DNA of 64,000 nt from Haliclona indistincta (lineage: Eukaryota > Porifera > Demospongiae > Haplosclerida > Chalinidae). Positions within the stretch are counted from its first letter, which is position 1. Every line of letters begins with the position of its first letter. The position numbers and the translations under genes are program-made. Positions 1 to 11,525 of the stretch are shown in pieces. The stretch lies in the NCBI GenBank assembly GCA_964017065.1, contig OZ024784.1, positions 15,915,152-15,979,151 of the forward strand, in the 5' to 3' direction. The notes beneath the pieces are model-generated. The model made no database searches. It saw only the letters and a program-made list of their open reading frames with translations, and was not told the DNA's origin.

Positions 1-273
1 AACAGAGTACAATTAACCACTTACAGCATGTGTAGTAAATAGTTGGTATGAATGTTATGACTACATTAGCATCAAAATGATACACTACAGAGCTCATTTG
101 AGTATTTCTCCACTGTGAATTACAGTACAATGCTTATACATACATGCAAGAATAGATAATCTATACTACGTAGTCTAGGTAATCTGTGGTCTTTGTGTGA
201 CATCTATTGCAGACACAGTAACATGAGAGAGTATAATATTCCTACTTCCACGTACACCATAGTTGTTCCTTAC

Positions 274-707
274 TGTTCAGTCCAATCTAATGGATTCCAC
301 TGGTCCAGATCTGATCCAGCCTCTAGAAACCAGTGACTGATAAACTGAGTAAGGCCTGCTTGTGATCTGTCAGACCAGCTACTGTAAGCATTGATAATCA
401 TTGCTAGAAGAGGTGTGGGAGGATGAAATTTTAAGGTGAGCTGCAGCACACATACATGTACATTACCTGGACTAGTTTTCATAGGCAGGTCAACAAATTC
501 TTTAGAGTCTTCAAACACTCGTTCTCTCTGCACATCATTCAACAGATCACCGGAGCAGTACACTTCACTGCAGTGGTGCAGTATGAGGCAAGTAATCCAC
601 TGCTGTTTGCAGAGATCGCTACGTACTTACCTATCGCAAGCAGGCAGCTGCATTGACAGACGAACTACTGTTAACAGTAAGAGATTGATTGCCACAAGCA
701 CCGCCAT
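274..707 (-). CDS. TREH: Trehalase, N-terminal part (runs off the window)
   Basis: Trehalase hydrolyses the disaccharide trehalose to two glucoses, usually as a secreted or membrane-anchored enzyme. Three coding exons are visible on the minus strand: 631-707, 467-567 and 274-403. The ATG at 707 opens a hydrophobic signal peptide (about 20 residues, many Leu/Val), followed by CDSEVYCSGDLLNDVQ and FVDLPMKTSP, the family's N-terminal signature (CDS..YC.G.LL..VQ, then a DSK.FVD.-type motif). The third exon carries the FISHWF and WNPLDW stretch that precedes the catalytic domain. Intron phases agree across both junctions. The last visible exon ends in a GTAAGG donor, so the catalytic (alpha/alpha)6 barrel lies beyond position 1; I could not place a further exon in 1-273. 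The gene is head to head with GNPAT. Confidence 0.85.
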
Positions 708-824
708 TCCATAGGCTGGTTATCTTCCTCGTTTACAAGCCCTGTAGTTACACCTTCAAATAAACTCGATGTAGGCGTGGTAACGGTGGTAATAACTATA
801 GCCACACCTGTTCATCAGCAAGCA
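708..824. promoter_or_regulatory. Putative bidirectional promoter, TREH/GNPAT
   Basis: The 117 bp between two divergent start codons must hold both 5'UTRs and the promoters. No TATA box is evident. The call rests on geometry alone. Confidence 0.45.
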
Positions 825-3733
825 ATGGCCGCCTGCAGCAGCAGTGGAGAGCAATATGTGCAGATGGACTTCAAGACAAGTGATGTCTCGTTCGCTCTCA
901 AACAGTATCATCCGCCACCTAATCGACATAGACGTCACATGACTCCAAAACAGATGAAAGCTGAAGTTTTTCAGTCTCTTAGGCTGCAGAAGATGATGGC
1001 TGAGGTGAGTTTTGACTGTCATACTGTCGCTGTATGTGATTTTGAGCTAGTGTTACCTACTGTCCTGCTAGGTAGCAGAGGAGAGAGATATCGAGATAGA
1101 GGAGGTGGAGAAGGAGGTGAAAATGTTGGTAGAAGAAATAGGTCACAAGTTCTTCTTTCCAGCAATCAGGACAATAGCATTAATACTGCGTGGACCAATA
1201 CGCAAAGTGCTGGATGCTATTAATGTCAGCCATGAGGGATTGGAGAAGGTAAGCAACTGTACTGATGCATGAATGTGCAGGCATTGCTGTTACCTGCAGG
1301 TACGTCATGCAGTCCAGCAATGGCCGGTACTACTCCTTCCCTCTCATCGTAGTTATCTTGACTTTATTCTCATCAGTTATCTCTTGTTTGAAATGAATAT
1401 ACAAGTCCCATATATAGCAGCAGGACAAGGTTAGTACACAAAATATGTGGTTGCTTCTTGTGCACACAATTTCACGTCTTCATTTTATCTTAATCTTTTT
1501 TCTCTAGACTTTATGGACATGAAGGTTGTCGGTAGTCTACTCAGACGAAGTGGAGCGTTCTTCCTACGACGAACCTTTGGTTCTGACCAGCTGTACAAGC
1601 TGATATTCACTCTCTACACTCAGTCACTAATGGGCAGTAACATGGCTCCTGTGGAGTTCTTCATTGAAGGAACACGCAGTAGAACAGCCAAAAGCCTTCA
1701 CCCAAAACTAGGTCAGCCTATCTATCTTCTCTTCTATGGCTACCTTCATCCTCCTCTCAGGGATGTTGTCAATGGTTGTGGAGCCTTATCTGAATGGGTT
1801 TCTTTCCGATCTGCTCATGTTTCCCATAACCATCAGCTATGAACGCACACTGGAGGAGGATCTCTTCTCATGGGAACTGCTTGGACAACCTAAACCAAAG
1901 GAGTCAACTAAAGTATGAATTTTAAAACCAGCAAATTTTACTTTCATCATGTAGTGGTAACTCCCTTCTTCTCTAGGGTCTGATGCGTGGGCTGTCTCTG
2001 CTAAGAGAGAACTATGGGTCTATCTACGTCAACATTGCTGAGCCTATCTCACTGCATGACTACTGCCAGCGACATGGAATCAGCAGAATACCACGTGGAC
2101 TGGCTCCCAGGTCAGCTTGACTCCTCCTATATGCTCTCTCTCTCATTGTTCACACAGACATGAGATAGCTCTAACACCATCAGAGCGTGGAATGATCACT
2201 GACCTTGGCTACACATTAATAGATCAGCTGGAAAAGAACAGTGTTATATTTCCCTCCTCTCTCCTTGCCTCTCTCCTCCTCCATCACCATCACTATCGCT
2301 CTGATCTCAGTAAAGGTAATGAGAGTATAATATATATAAATTATTATAGTAACTCTGCTATTGGTCATCATCTCTTTAGATGAGTTAGTGAGACAGATGG
2401 AATGGCTGAACGGTGAAATTGAAATAAGAGGAGGTATAGTCCATTGGCCAGCAGGTAAGCACAGGCATGGTATCAGTAGATTATCACTAGTGTCTTGTTC
2501 CTGATACTTTGTTGCGTACAACAAATATTACGCTCAACATTGTTGCGTGAATAGAATGGCGTTATATTAGCGCAACAATGTTGCATGCAACACAGTTACT
2601 TTTGAATTCGCATGAAACACTACGCGATTTGTTGCGTGGAACATTGTTGCTTGCCTAGTGTATCATGGCCTGTACAGATACTCGTGCTGTCACTAACTCC
2701 TCACTGCAACTGCTCTCTTCTTGTGTGGAGGAGGGAGAGAGTGTGAAGGTCTGTGAACCTCAGATAGGAGGTGGTAAAGGGTCAGTGGGTGGAGCTAGCA
2801 ATCTGAGGGAGATGGAGAAAGTGATGTTAAAGGGTGCAGTACATCTCAAGCTTGCCCACTATCGTAACAAGCTAGTTCATCTGTTTGTGCCCGAAGCGAT
2901 GCTTGCGATGGTACTGAGCTGCAATGAGGATGTTCCTATAGGTCTGTGCTAGCTCTGTATCCATCATAGTAAACTTCCATCTTCTTTTCTTAGACCAAGC
3001 TATGCATCAGTTTGGCTGCCTTCATTCTGCTTTATCAAAGGAATTTGTTCTACCACAGCATCTTGCTTCTCACGAGCTGTTTCAGTGTACACTACAGCAG
3101 CTTGTTGATAGGGGTGTGGTCTATCGTGAAGGAGTGTCTTTGCAAGTGAATGAACGACAACTACTAATATTCGAGTATCTTTCTCAAGTCATTCGACCGT
3201 TTGTAGCAGGAGTATGGGTATGTAGACTACACATTCCTCTTCATCTCAAGTACTGTCCTCCTGCAGATATTATGTCATCAGTTGCTCTCACTCAAGGGAG
3301 GAGTACAGACTCTGAAGAGAACTTACTCTGAAGCACAGCACCTGGCAGCTCAACTGATATGCAATGGTACATTTCACTTCACATCTCGTAGATTTGATAT
3401 TTTGTGTTACAAAGGTGAGCTTCATTCCTTTGAGCCGTTATCTCGTGAGATGTTAAGAAACGCAATGGCATCTCTTGATAGCAAGAACTTGATATTAAAG
3501 CTTGAGCAGTGAGTTCACACGATCACAGTTTGTAAGAAGCGCCATGTCTATCGTCATGCAGTGAGTTTGAAGGCAGAGATCGACTGGTAAAGGTTGCTCA
3601 AGAACACAGCTTACGAAAACTAACAGACCAACTTGGTTTGTAAAGCTCTAACAAACTGTAATGCTTAGTGATATTTCTCACAGGTGCTGTTCTCCATCCT
3701 GGTGGACATGGTATGAAGCTATCAAAGCTCTGA
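825..3733 (+). CDS. GNPAT: Dihydroxyacetone phosphate acyltransferase (peroxisomal)
   Basis: GNPAT acylates dihydroxyacetone phosphate, the first step of ether-lipid (plasmalogen) synthesis, inside peroxisomes. Thirteen exons join in frame to 687 aa, close to the usual family length: 825-1004, 1072-1248, 1300-1429, 1508-1711, 1761-1912, 1977-2110, 2158-2315, 2380-2454, 2678-2941, 2994-3217, 3267-3508, 3562-3635, 3684-3733. Acyltransferase motif I (HRSYLD, of H(X)4D type) is in exon 3 and motif III (EGTRSR) in exon 4. For exon 9 only the acceptor at 2677 keeps the phase; the more obvious AG at 2658 does not. The final 50-bp exon ends in Ser-Lys-Leu, a canonical PTS1. If it is missed, the protein appears to end in QLGL without a targeting signal. 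The start ATG at 825 has a good context (agcaATGG). Confidence 0.93.
2535..2583. repeat. Perfect 13-bp stem-loop in GNPAT intron 8
   Basis: caacattgttgcg (2535-2547) is the exact reverse complement of cgcaacaatgttg (2571-2583). Further copies of the gttgcgtg/acattgttgc words occur at 2504-2520 and 2630-2652. This looks like the remains of a small inverted-repeat element inside the intron. Confidence 0.6.
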
Positions 3734-3987
3734 CGTCTAAATTTTATAATGACGAATGAAATTATTTTTAGATTTTTTTGAGTGTCATTAATTTTTGTAT
3801 AACAGCACACATCGACCTGTCATTTCAGAATCAAGTTTAAAAAGTTTTTGAAATTGAGCAAAAGTAAATGATATTGCGGGCTTACAAAGAAGAATATAAT
3901 AATATGCAGGCGAAAGTGTCGAAATTTCAAGTTCACTGCTGAAGGATACAATATTAGTTGAAGATAAAGGATAAAGACATGAGGTTA

Positions 3988-6628
3988 TCATTGCTCATTG
4001 GAAGATGAATCAACAAGAGTAGTCTTTGTGCTGCTACAATTTTCAGCATCTCCATAAACTGAAGGAGATCCAGTGGTTGTAGGAGAAGGTGTGTCTGCTG
4101 CTGTAGGACGTCGCTTGCTGCCTGGTTCATCACCGCCATCACCATCAAGAGGTCTCTTGTTCTGCAGCAAGCGAGTCAATATAAAGCACACTAGCATTCA
4201 GAATGAGGACTTACTGGGAATACAGGTGATGGCATGTTGTGCTTTTCAGCACCTTCCTTCATCAGCTTAGTAGCACACTCGATAACTTCGTCGTCCTGAT
4301 GAGGTAGAAAAATATGAGATGGAAAGCAAAGGGTTTACTTAACCTGCATCCAAGGATGTTTCAAAGCTGCACTAGTGGTTATTCTTTTCTTTGCATTTAC
4401 CGTCAAAAACTTCTTGACGAGATCTTTAGCTGTAGACAAGGGACAGATATACACTGTAGACAACCCAAATAATCAATACAAGTACCTTCATCTGAAATAT
4501 CTTTCCAGTATGCTTGATGGAACTGGTAACGCGCATTGCAAATTTGGTTGTCTAGAGAATATTCCTTAAAATCATTTGAGAAAGGAGGATATCCACACAA
4601 CCTAGGCGGCGAGTACATGATAGAATAACTTGAAATCAGACTTACATAATATACAGTATAACACCGAGACTCCAGCAGTCCACGGCCTTGCTGTAGCCTC
4701 CTAAACCAGCTGACTTGATCACCTCAGGAGCCAAGTAGCTAGGAGTACCACACAGGGTCTTCATTAGAGAGTTCTCGCCTACAAACTTAGACAAGCCGAA
4801 ATCAGTTACTTTGATGAGCGTCTCCTCGTTATCGCTGGATAGTAGTACATTCTCTGGCTATGAAAAGGCTCAGACTAATTAGGTAAGTGTGCGAATGAAC
4901 ACAAACCTTTAGGTCTCTATGTGTGATGCCTTTGTCGTGCAGATACTACAAGAGACCAGTGAATATGGTAAGAGTACAGCATACAGGCACAAACCGTTAC
5001 AGCCACCAACATCTGATAGAAAAGAAGTTTGGCTATTCTCTCTGAGAACTTGCCATTCACCACACGATCAAACAGCTCACCACCCTCTACCCTGAATACC
5101 ATATACACTAGTAAACTCATGTGATGCTTAGCTTACAGTTCAAGCACTATATAAAGAGCTGTGGGTGTCTCATACAGATCTTCTATATGAATAACGCACG
5201 GCTGTAAGATTTGATTGAAAAGAAGCTTGCACACTAGCGAAATCCATACATGTTCCAATGCCTTGAGAATCTTTACTTCATCCATCGCTGCTCTTCCTAG
5301 CTGAGGCTATTGCAAAATTAATAACAATTATGATTATACACAAATACAGTACAATGTCACTGATATAATGAACAGATGAAGGTGATGATACAATCATCTG
5401 CTTCAGTTACCAGTATTATAATCTAGCACATATGTCCCACACCACACTCCACTATAATGGAGTATCATGTTCTATAATGTGCTGTCTCTAGCTCCCCTGA
5501 CTCACCCCTACTGAAAAAGTCTTCTTGCTGATGATCTTGACTGCAAATCGTTGACAAGTAGCCTTCTCAAATGCTAACTTCACCTCTCCGCACGCCCCTC
5601 TTGAAGAAAATGTACAAACAATTTGAAAATCTCGCCAAAAAACTGTGTCAAAATTAATTTTAAAAGCAACTTGGTAGTAGGCAAGATATTTGAGTACTGA
5701 AAAATTATTTACTAACCTTCCGAGAAATTTTGAGAGTGTATACTTTTCGGTGAATTCCTACGAAACACGAAAGATAAGGACATGAGTTACAACGTATCAG
5801 TAGAGGTGCTCACTGGTGGTAATAGCTTGGTATGATTGTCTGACACTCCTTTATCATTGAATACAAACGCTGCACAGAACCAAGAAAGTGAGAGCAAGAA
5901 TTCGATTGAGAATATCCACACCTTTGTTATTCCTCACAGACAGAGCTATTTCATCATCACTGTTGAGTATTCTAGTCTTGTTTTTACCTATAAAACAGAT
6001 GGTAGTAAAATATTATTGTACTTCTCTTTTTGATGTACCAATTTTTTCTTTGTTTACAAACGTTCCATTTGAGCTAGACAAAAGAAAATGAGTTTCAAAG
6101 TCAGAAAAAGTCAAAAAGCTCACCTCTTGTCTTCGATAAACACTAAATATTTGCTACTATCCGATTTGTCAGCCTCCTAAGAATCATTACACAGCCATTA
6201 GTCAGCAAATATCGCAACATACCTTGTAGATGTGGAAGTGCGTGCTACTGAAGGTAAGGTACTTTGGATTGCTCTTTCCTCCATGCTCCTCAAAGCAGTA
6301 ATCGCACATTTCGGCTCGACCAAACGTGTAGTCATCATCTACCAGATCTGTAAAAATTTTCAAAAGAAAACAATTTTCTTCTTCTGACACATTTAGGCGC
6401 GGAGAGAATAAGCAGCTAAACTAAATTGTCGGTTGCTTGTACACAAGTCAGTGGATTGCGCGCATCACTGATGTCACGTGACGTGAAAAACTTACCAAGA
6501 GCTGTAAACCCTTTTCCAACAGGAAATAGTCGCCCCCACGCTTTCTCCTCTTCTTCTTCCCTCTCTCCTCCGTCTACCTCCTCTGAGTACTCTGCGTCGA
6601 CCTCCAAGGTTGGACCAACACTCGCCAT
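3988..6628 (-). CDS. CHEK2: Checkpoint kinase 2-like Ser/Thr kinase with FHA domain
   Basis: CHK2 kinases relay DNA double-strand-break signals from ATM to cell-cycle and apoptosis targets. Seventeen exons join to 509 aa. From the N-terminus: an acidic leader of about 35 residues; an FHA phosphopeptide-binding domain ([23 protein letters not shown]); a kinase domain with [13 protein letters not shown] glycine loop, FAVKII lysine, THRDLKPENV catalytic loop, VTDFGLSKF, and the activation segment [16 protein letters not shown], whose threonines match the CHK2 T-loop sites. A basic/Ser-Thr-Pro-rich tail ([15 protein letters not shown]) looks like a nuclear localisation signal. Exons include 6496-6628, 6223-6347, 6124-6176, 6039-6073, 5922-5987, 5814-5869, 5717-5757, 5506-5599, 4646-4857 and 3988-4161. 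The N-terminal SQ/TQ cluster of vertebrate CHK2 is absent. The gene converges on GNPAT with about 250 bp between stops. Confidence 0.94.
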
Positions 6629-6747
6629 CTCGATCGAGCAAATCGAATGTAGACACGTGGCGCGCGCCGCGCCGCTTTTCATATACAGCTCCGCCTACTT
6701 ATTATTATCATTAACAACAGAAAACAGATTATTATTATTTAAGTCAA

Positions 6748-8040
6748 TTACAGTTTACAATAGGGTTGATGCACTACTAGTTCTCTAGTGATACTGGATA
6801 CATTACTGCATCCTGACAGTACCATTGCTCGATGGAACTCCTCCTTCAGTAGTAGCAACACCTCTCTCACTCCCTCTTCTCCCTAATCTAGTAGTAACAC
6901 AACATCATAGCTAATAGGAAGGCACACACCTTGCAGGCTAGTCCCCAGAGCACTGGTTGACCAACAAACACAGCTCTGGCTCCTAGTGCAAGAGCCTTCA
7001 GTACATCTGTTCCTTTCCTGACTCCTCCATCAAGATACACCTCCATCTTACCCTGCACAGCTTCCACTACTTCAGAGAGTGCATCTAACTGACAAAGCAA
7101 GAGAGTGAGGATGATAACAACCACTATGTTACTCACAGTAGCTTGTACTTCATCAAGTTGTCTAGCACCATGATTCGATACCAGTATTCCCTGTACATTG
7201 TGTTGGAGTGCTATCGTGGCATCCTCTCTCGTCAGTATACCCTTCAGTACTATGGGCAGTGATGTCACACTACGCACCCAGTCTACATCTTCCCATGTTA
7301 TGCTCAAAGATTTTAATTCAACAAGAACAGACAAAAGATCCTTGTTTTTAAAAGCAGCTGAGTGAATATCGTAGGAAAAATTTGCAAATTGCAAATGAGC
7401 TGGAAGTTTCAAGGCAGAACTGTGCATTTTTCCTTTTATCGGAGCATCAATTGTGATAACTATAGCTTTGAAGCCTGCTTGCTCTACTCTTCTTATATAT
7501 CTGAGCATAAACTGCTTGTCTTTGTATATGTTGAGCTGACTCCATCTTAGCCCAGACCCATTAGCTACAGCAACATCCTCCAGACTAGTATTAGACCAGG
7601 TACTGAGTATCATACAGGTACCAACAGCAGAGCATGCTGTAATAAGAGATTCAAGATGAGTAAAGAATAGATAAAGTAGCAACCTCTAGCAGTTCCACTC
7701 TCGCCCTCGTGGTGTGCCATGCGTTGCACAGCAGTTGGAGATACTCCCACAGGAAAACTGATCCTCCCTCCTAATATAGTCGTGCTGGTATCTAGATGAG
7801 ATACATCACGCAGCATAAGAGGTCGCAACCGGTAACTAAAAGATGGGGAACGGATGTCTCGACCACCGCCCACGTGGATGCTGCTGCTCTCATTTCTTAC
7901 CGTAAGAATGCTTCTTTGTTGTCTTTTAGCGATTTTTGCTCGTCAGCTCCAAAGGAATAGTATTTCCACGTATCACTGTCCAGTCTCAAGCGAGCTTCCT
8001 GCTCGTAGTCTTTCACACAGACAAAATTCTGACTCGCCAT
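6748..8040 (-). CDS. 2-hydroxyacid oxidase (HAO/glycolate oxidase-like), copy A
   Basis: This is an FMN-dependent alpha-hydroxyacid oxidase family member of 361 aa. Exons: 7901-8040, 7684-7835, 7137-7636, 6930-7088, 6748-6882. The N-terminal KYYSFGADEQ, the LKG lysine, SNHGARQLD (catalytic His/Arg) and [20 protein letters not shown] are present, and it ends in CKL, which fits the PTS1 consensus [SAC][KRH][LM]. It differs from copies B and C in the middle of exon 3. The FMN-site tyrosine in QLYIYRD is Asn here (QLNIYKD), and the TVDTP..G.R segment is degraded (TIDAPIKGKM). Its last part and last introns, however, are nearly identical to copies B and C. It may have altered substrate use or reduced activity. 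It is head to head with copy B. Confidence 0.9.
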
Positions 8041-8135
8041 CGAGTTCGGTTACTTGATAAGGGGCGGGGCTTAGCACGTGCATGCGATGCATCTCGGCAT
8101 GCATTGACGTAACAACAGCGATCGATAGGCCTAGG
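8041..8135. promoter_or_regulatory. Putative bidirectional promoter between oxidase copies A and B
   Basis: Only 95 bp separate the two divergent ATGs. Part of the arrangement recurs upstream of copy C (11459-11525), where the minus-strand partner is a relic. Confidence 0.45.
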
Positions 8136-9433
8136 ATGTCTTCTCGTCTTGTCTGTGTAGACGATTACGAACAAGAGGCACGTTTACGATTAGACAGAAA
8201 CGCGTGGAACTACTACTCTTCTGGAGCTGACGAGCAACAGACGCTGAGGGACAATGTGGAAGCGTTCTTACGGTGAGACAGCCAGAAAGGCGTGGCATTG
8301 TGCATAATTTTGACTGTAGATACCGTTTGCGACCTCGCATGTTGCGTGATACAAATAATACAGACACTAGTACCACTGTACTGGGACACCGGATCAACTT
8401 TCCTGTGGCTGTGGCTCCAACTGCATTCCATTGCATGGCACACCATGATGGGGAGTCAGGAACTGCTAGAGGTGAGGGGCTTGCTATGCTACATGTATTT
8501 ATTATCATTCTCCTCTCCCAGCATGCTCTGCTGTTAGTACCTGCATGACACTCAGTACCTGGTCTACTACCAGCATTGAAGATGTTGCTGCTGCTAATGG
8601 CGATGGTCTAAGGTGGTTCCAGCTTTACATTTATCGAGACAAGAATCTAACATATCAACTAGTGAAGCGAGCTGAGCAGTCTAGTTATAAAGCTCTAGTA
8701 TTGACTGTGGATACGCCTGAGTTAGGAAAGAGACGTGAAGATGTGCGCCATAATTTTAATATTCCTGCTCACTTGAACATGGCTAATTTCAAGGGACTAA
8801 TACAGTCATCGATGCCATCTAAAGAAAAAGTTGCTGGCTCAGGGCTTTTGAATTATACCAAAGCTCTCATTTCTCCATCAGTAACATGGGAAAGTGTTGA
8901 TTGGTTGCGTAGTGTGACATCACTGCCCATAGTACTGAAGGGTATACTGACGAGAGAGGATGCCACGATAGCACTCCAACACAATGTACAGGGAATATTG
9001 GTATCGAATCATGGTGCTAGACAACTTGATGAAGTACAAGCTACTGTGAGTAAATAGTGGTTGTTATCATCCTCACTCTCTTGCTTTATTAGTTAGATGC
9101 ACTCTCTGAAGTAGTGGAAGCTGTGCAGGGTAAGATGGAGGTGTATCTTGATGGAGGAGTCAGGAAAGGAACAGATGTACTGAAGGCTCTTGCACTAGGA
9201 GCCAGAGCTGTGTTTGTTGGTCGACCAGTGCTCTGGGGACTAGCCTGCAAGGTGTGTGCCTTCCTATTAGCTATGTTGTTGTGTTACTACTGGATTAGGG
9301 AGAAGAGGGAGTGAGAGAGGTGTTGCTACTACTGAAGGAGGAGTTCCATCGAGCGATGGTACTGTCAGGATGCAGTAATGTATCCAGTATCACTAGAGAA
9401 CTAGTAGTACATCAACCCTATTGTAAACTGTGA
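8136..9433 (+). CDS. 2-hydroxyacid oxidase (HAO/glycolate oxidase-like), copy B
   Basis: FMN-dependent oxidation of 2-hydroxyacids (for example glycolate) to 2-oxoacids, producing H2O2; a peroxisomal location is expected from the C-terminal CKL. Five exons give 368 aa: 8136-8272, 8320-8471, 8522-9045, 9093-9251, 9299-9433. All residues I can map to the glycolate oxidase active site are present: Tyr in [10 protein letters not shown], Tyr in QLYIYRD, Thr/Asp in LTVDTP, Lys in VLKGI, and His/Arg in NHGARQ. The closest relative is copy C, about 3.4 kb downstream. Which hydroxyacid it uses cannot be read from the sequence. Confidence 0.93.
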
Positions 9434-9516
9434 ACATTGCATTTTGAATAGATTTTATTTTAGAACAGGTATGACTATGTCGGTTTATGGGAACGCGCGA
9501 ATCCAAAAGGCAAATC

Positions 9517-9804
9517 TACGGAAGCCCAGAGCAGACATTCCACTTTCCATTTTCTACTTCCAGTTTCCACTTTCCATTTTGTAAAAAGCAAGGCAAAAAC
9601 TGTAGAGCACACGCTGAAAGATGCATATTTAGCTTGAACCAGTAACCAGAAAGCGGTTGTTACGGAAGCCCAGAGCGGACATTCCACTTTCCATTTTCTA
9701 CTTCCAGTTTCCACTTTCCATTTTGTAAAAAGCAAGGCAAAAACTGTAGAGCACACGCTGAAAGATACATATTTAGCTTGAACCAATAACCAGAGAGCGG
9801 TTGT
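9517..9804. repeat. Two tandem 144-bp repeats, with an inverted third copy at about 11040-11186
   Basis: A unit beginning tacggaagcccagagc starts at 9517 and again at 9661, a 144-bp period with only a few substitutions. Each contains the run attccactttccattttct and ends near ccagagagcggttgt. The same unit occurs in opposite orientation near 11040-11186. Confidence 0.85.
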
Positions 9805-9992
9805 AGCTCATTCCAGGCTTCCAGCGCGGTGAGCACGCGGCTGGGATGTGTTCGCGAGCCTGAGCGAGCACACCCTTCATCTCACAAAGAATGACATACA
9901 GCCGGGATCAGTGCAATGACATGCAAGGTACATGCAAGGTACATGCACAGTGCAATCACATTCGTGTGCTCTGACAAACATTCCGGACGGTT

Positions 9993-10860
9993 CCTAATTC
10001 CGGACACTCTACTTTTCATGCTGCATTTCTCAAGAACGCGTTGACGTAGTTTAGCCATTTTTATTACGCAGGTTGAGCTATCATAGCAGCATCATCTCAC
10101 TGAGTTTTAAGTACTAAACTATTACCAGTGGTGCAGGAATACGGGTAGAACTAGCACTACTAAATAATTGATCGAAACCGCACCCAACGTGATTTGGTTT
10201 TGCTTAGCTACTGTTGCTTCGGCGAGTGATCTTGCACACTGACAGACTTCAATATCACTACATCTAACTAGCAATGAGCGGCAGTAAAGTAGTTGAGTCA
10301 ACTACTGCTGTAAATTTTAGTCAAAATTCAACCTACGTCGATTTCTATCTTATTTTGCACTGCAGTTCTGTTGAATACTCCAACTGTAGTTGATGTTACG
10401 GTGCTGAGTATGCAGCAGCAAGGTTTTTCAACCACTCACTGGTAATTTCTGTCATGCAAACAGCAGTTACAGGCATTTTACACAAACATTTCGTTCCCAG
10501 CCTGATTCGGTTGCTCAACAATCTAAAGTCAAGCCTGGACTAGTAGTCTTGGGAACTGCAGTGAGTCTTTCATCGCTTAACATCGAAAGTAATAGCTTTG
10601 GCAACTTGCACCATGCTTGCAGGGTTGCACAGACCAACCTGTAGAAGTGTCCGGAATTAGGGTCCGCCCCATAAAATTGAAGAGTTCCAAAAAGCGGTAA
10701 ACAAACCTGCCGCTCGTTTACAAATCGAACAATTACTGCTAGAATTGTACAGTGTCGTCAAGAAGAAGGCCCAAGGATTCTACTAAGGTGTAACACTTGG
10801 AACTTTCGCCCGTAGAAATTACTGAAATTCCGATAATAGCACAACGTGTCCGGAATTAGG
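9993..10860. mobile_element. Nested element bounded by 15-bp inverted repeats
   Basis: CCTAATTCCGGACAC at 9993-10007 is the exact inverse of GTGTCCGGAATTAGG at 10846-10860. A second same-direction copy of the latter is at 10647-10661, so the right part may itself be composite. No coding potential is recognised. No target-site duplication could be set with confidence. Confidence 0.5.
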
Positions 10861-11270
10861 GGCGGTTACCTTAAAGCCGGCGCATCCAGTGAACGCTGCA
10901 TAAGTTATGGTAAGTAGCAGGATCACTACAATCGTACATTATCTATGCTACAACTCTGTCGTGTGTGCCAAGATATACAGTCCATAACTGCACGCCGGCT
11001 TAACTTATCTATGCCTGGAATGAGCAACCGGCTCACCCCGGTATAACGCGCTCTCTGGTTACTGGTTAAAGCTAATTATGCATCTTTCAACGTGTGCTCT
11101 ACAGTTTTTGCCTTGCTTTTTACAAAATGAAAAGTGGAAACTGGAAGTAGAAAATGGAAAGTGGAATGTCCGCTCTGGCTTCCGTACAAATCCGAATGCG
11201 ATAGTAGGAACGCGCGAATCCAAAAGGCGAATCCAAATGCGATGCCCGAAACACAAACGAAAAAGTGTCC

Positions 11271-11458
11271 TTCTCGGCCACCATACGTGGATGCTGCTCA
11301 TTATTTTCTTAAATGTAACTTTACCGTAAGAATGAAGTAAGAATGCGCCTTTTAGCGATTTTTGTTAGTCTGCCCCAGTACTTCCACGAATTACTGTCCA
11401 GTCTCAAGCGAGCTTCCTGCTCGTAGTCTTTCACACAGACACATTTTTGATTCGCCAT
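11271..11458 (-). pseudogene. Relic of oxidase copy A exon 1 and flank
   Basis: Read on the minus strand from the ATG at 11458, the sequence matches the first coding exon of copy A ([17 protein letters not shown] is shared). It then loses frame through a deletion around 11365-11385, where the YYSFGADEQ codons should be. Homology resumes up to the old donor region (ttaccgtaagaatg at 11320) and into intron 1 (acgtggatgctgctc). No later exons remain. It shows that the duplication that made copy C included the start of its divergent neighbour. Confidence 0.85.
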
Positions 11459-11525
11459 GAGTTCGATAGACCAGCACGTGCATGCAGTGACGTAACAAGA
11501 TCGATACGAGAGCTAGTATAGTAAG

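Larger units (their letters stand above)
9517..11186. mobile_element. Inverted-repeat (foldback-like) element at the oxidase duplication junction
   Basis: The 144-bp units on the left and their inverted copy on the right bracket about 1.3 kb. Matching continues inward (gctcattccaggc near 9808 against gcctggaatgagc near 11010). The interior has no convincing reading frame. A direct repeat, ggaacgcgcgaatccaaaag, lies just outside each end (9490 and 11207). The element sits exactly between the duplicated oxidase segments. Class unknown; probably non-autonomous. Confidence 0.6.

Noticed and set aside
2659..2677. Acceptor at 2658 as the start of GNPAT exon 9
   Set aside because: It shifts the reading phase; the acceptor at 2677 joins in frame and keeps the rest of the model consistent to the SKL end.
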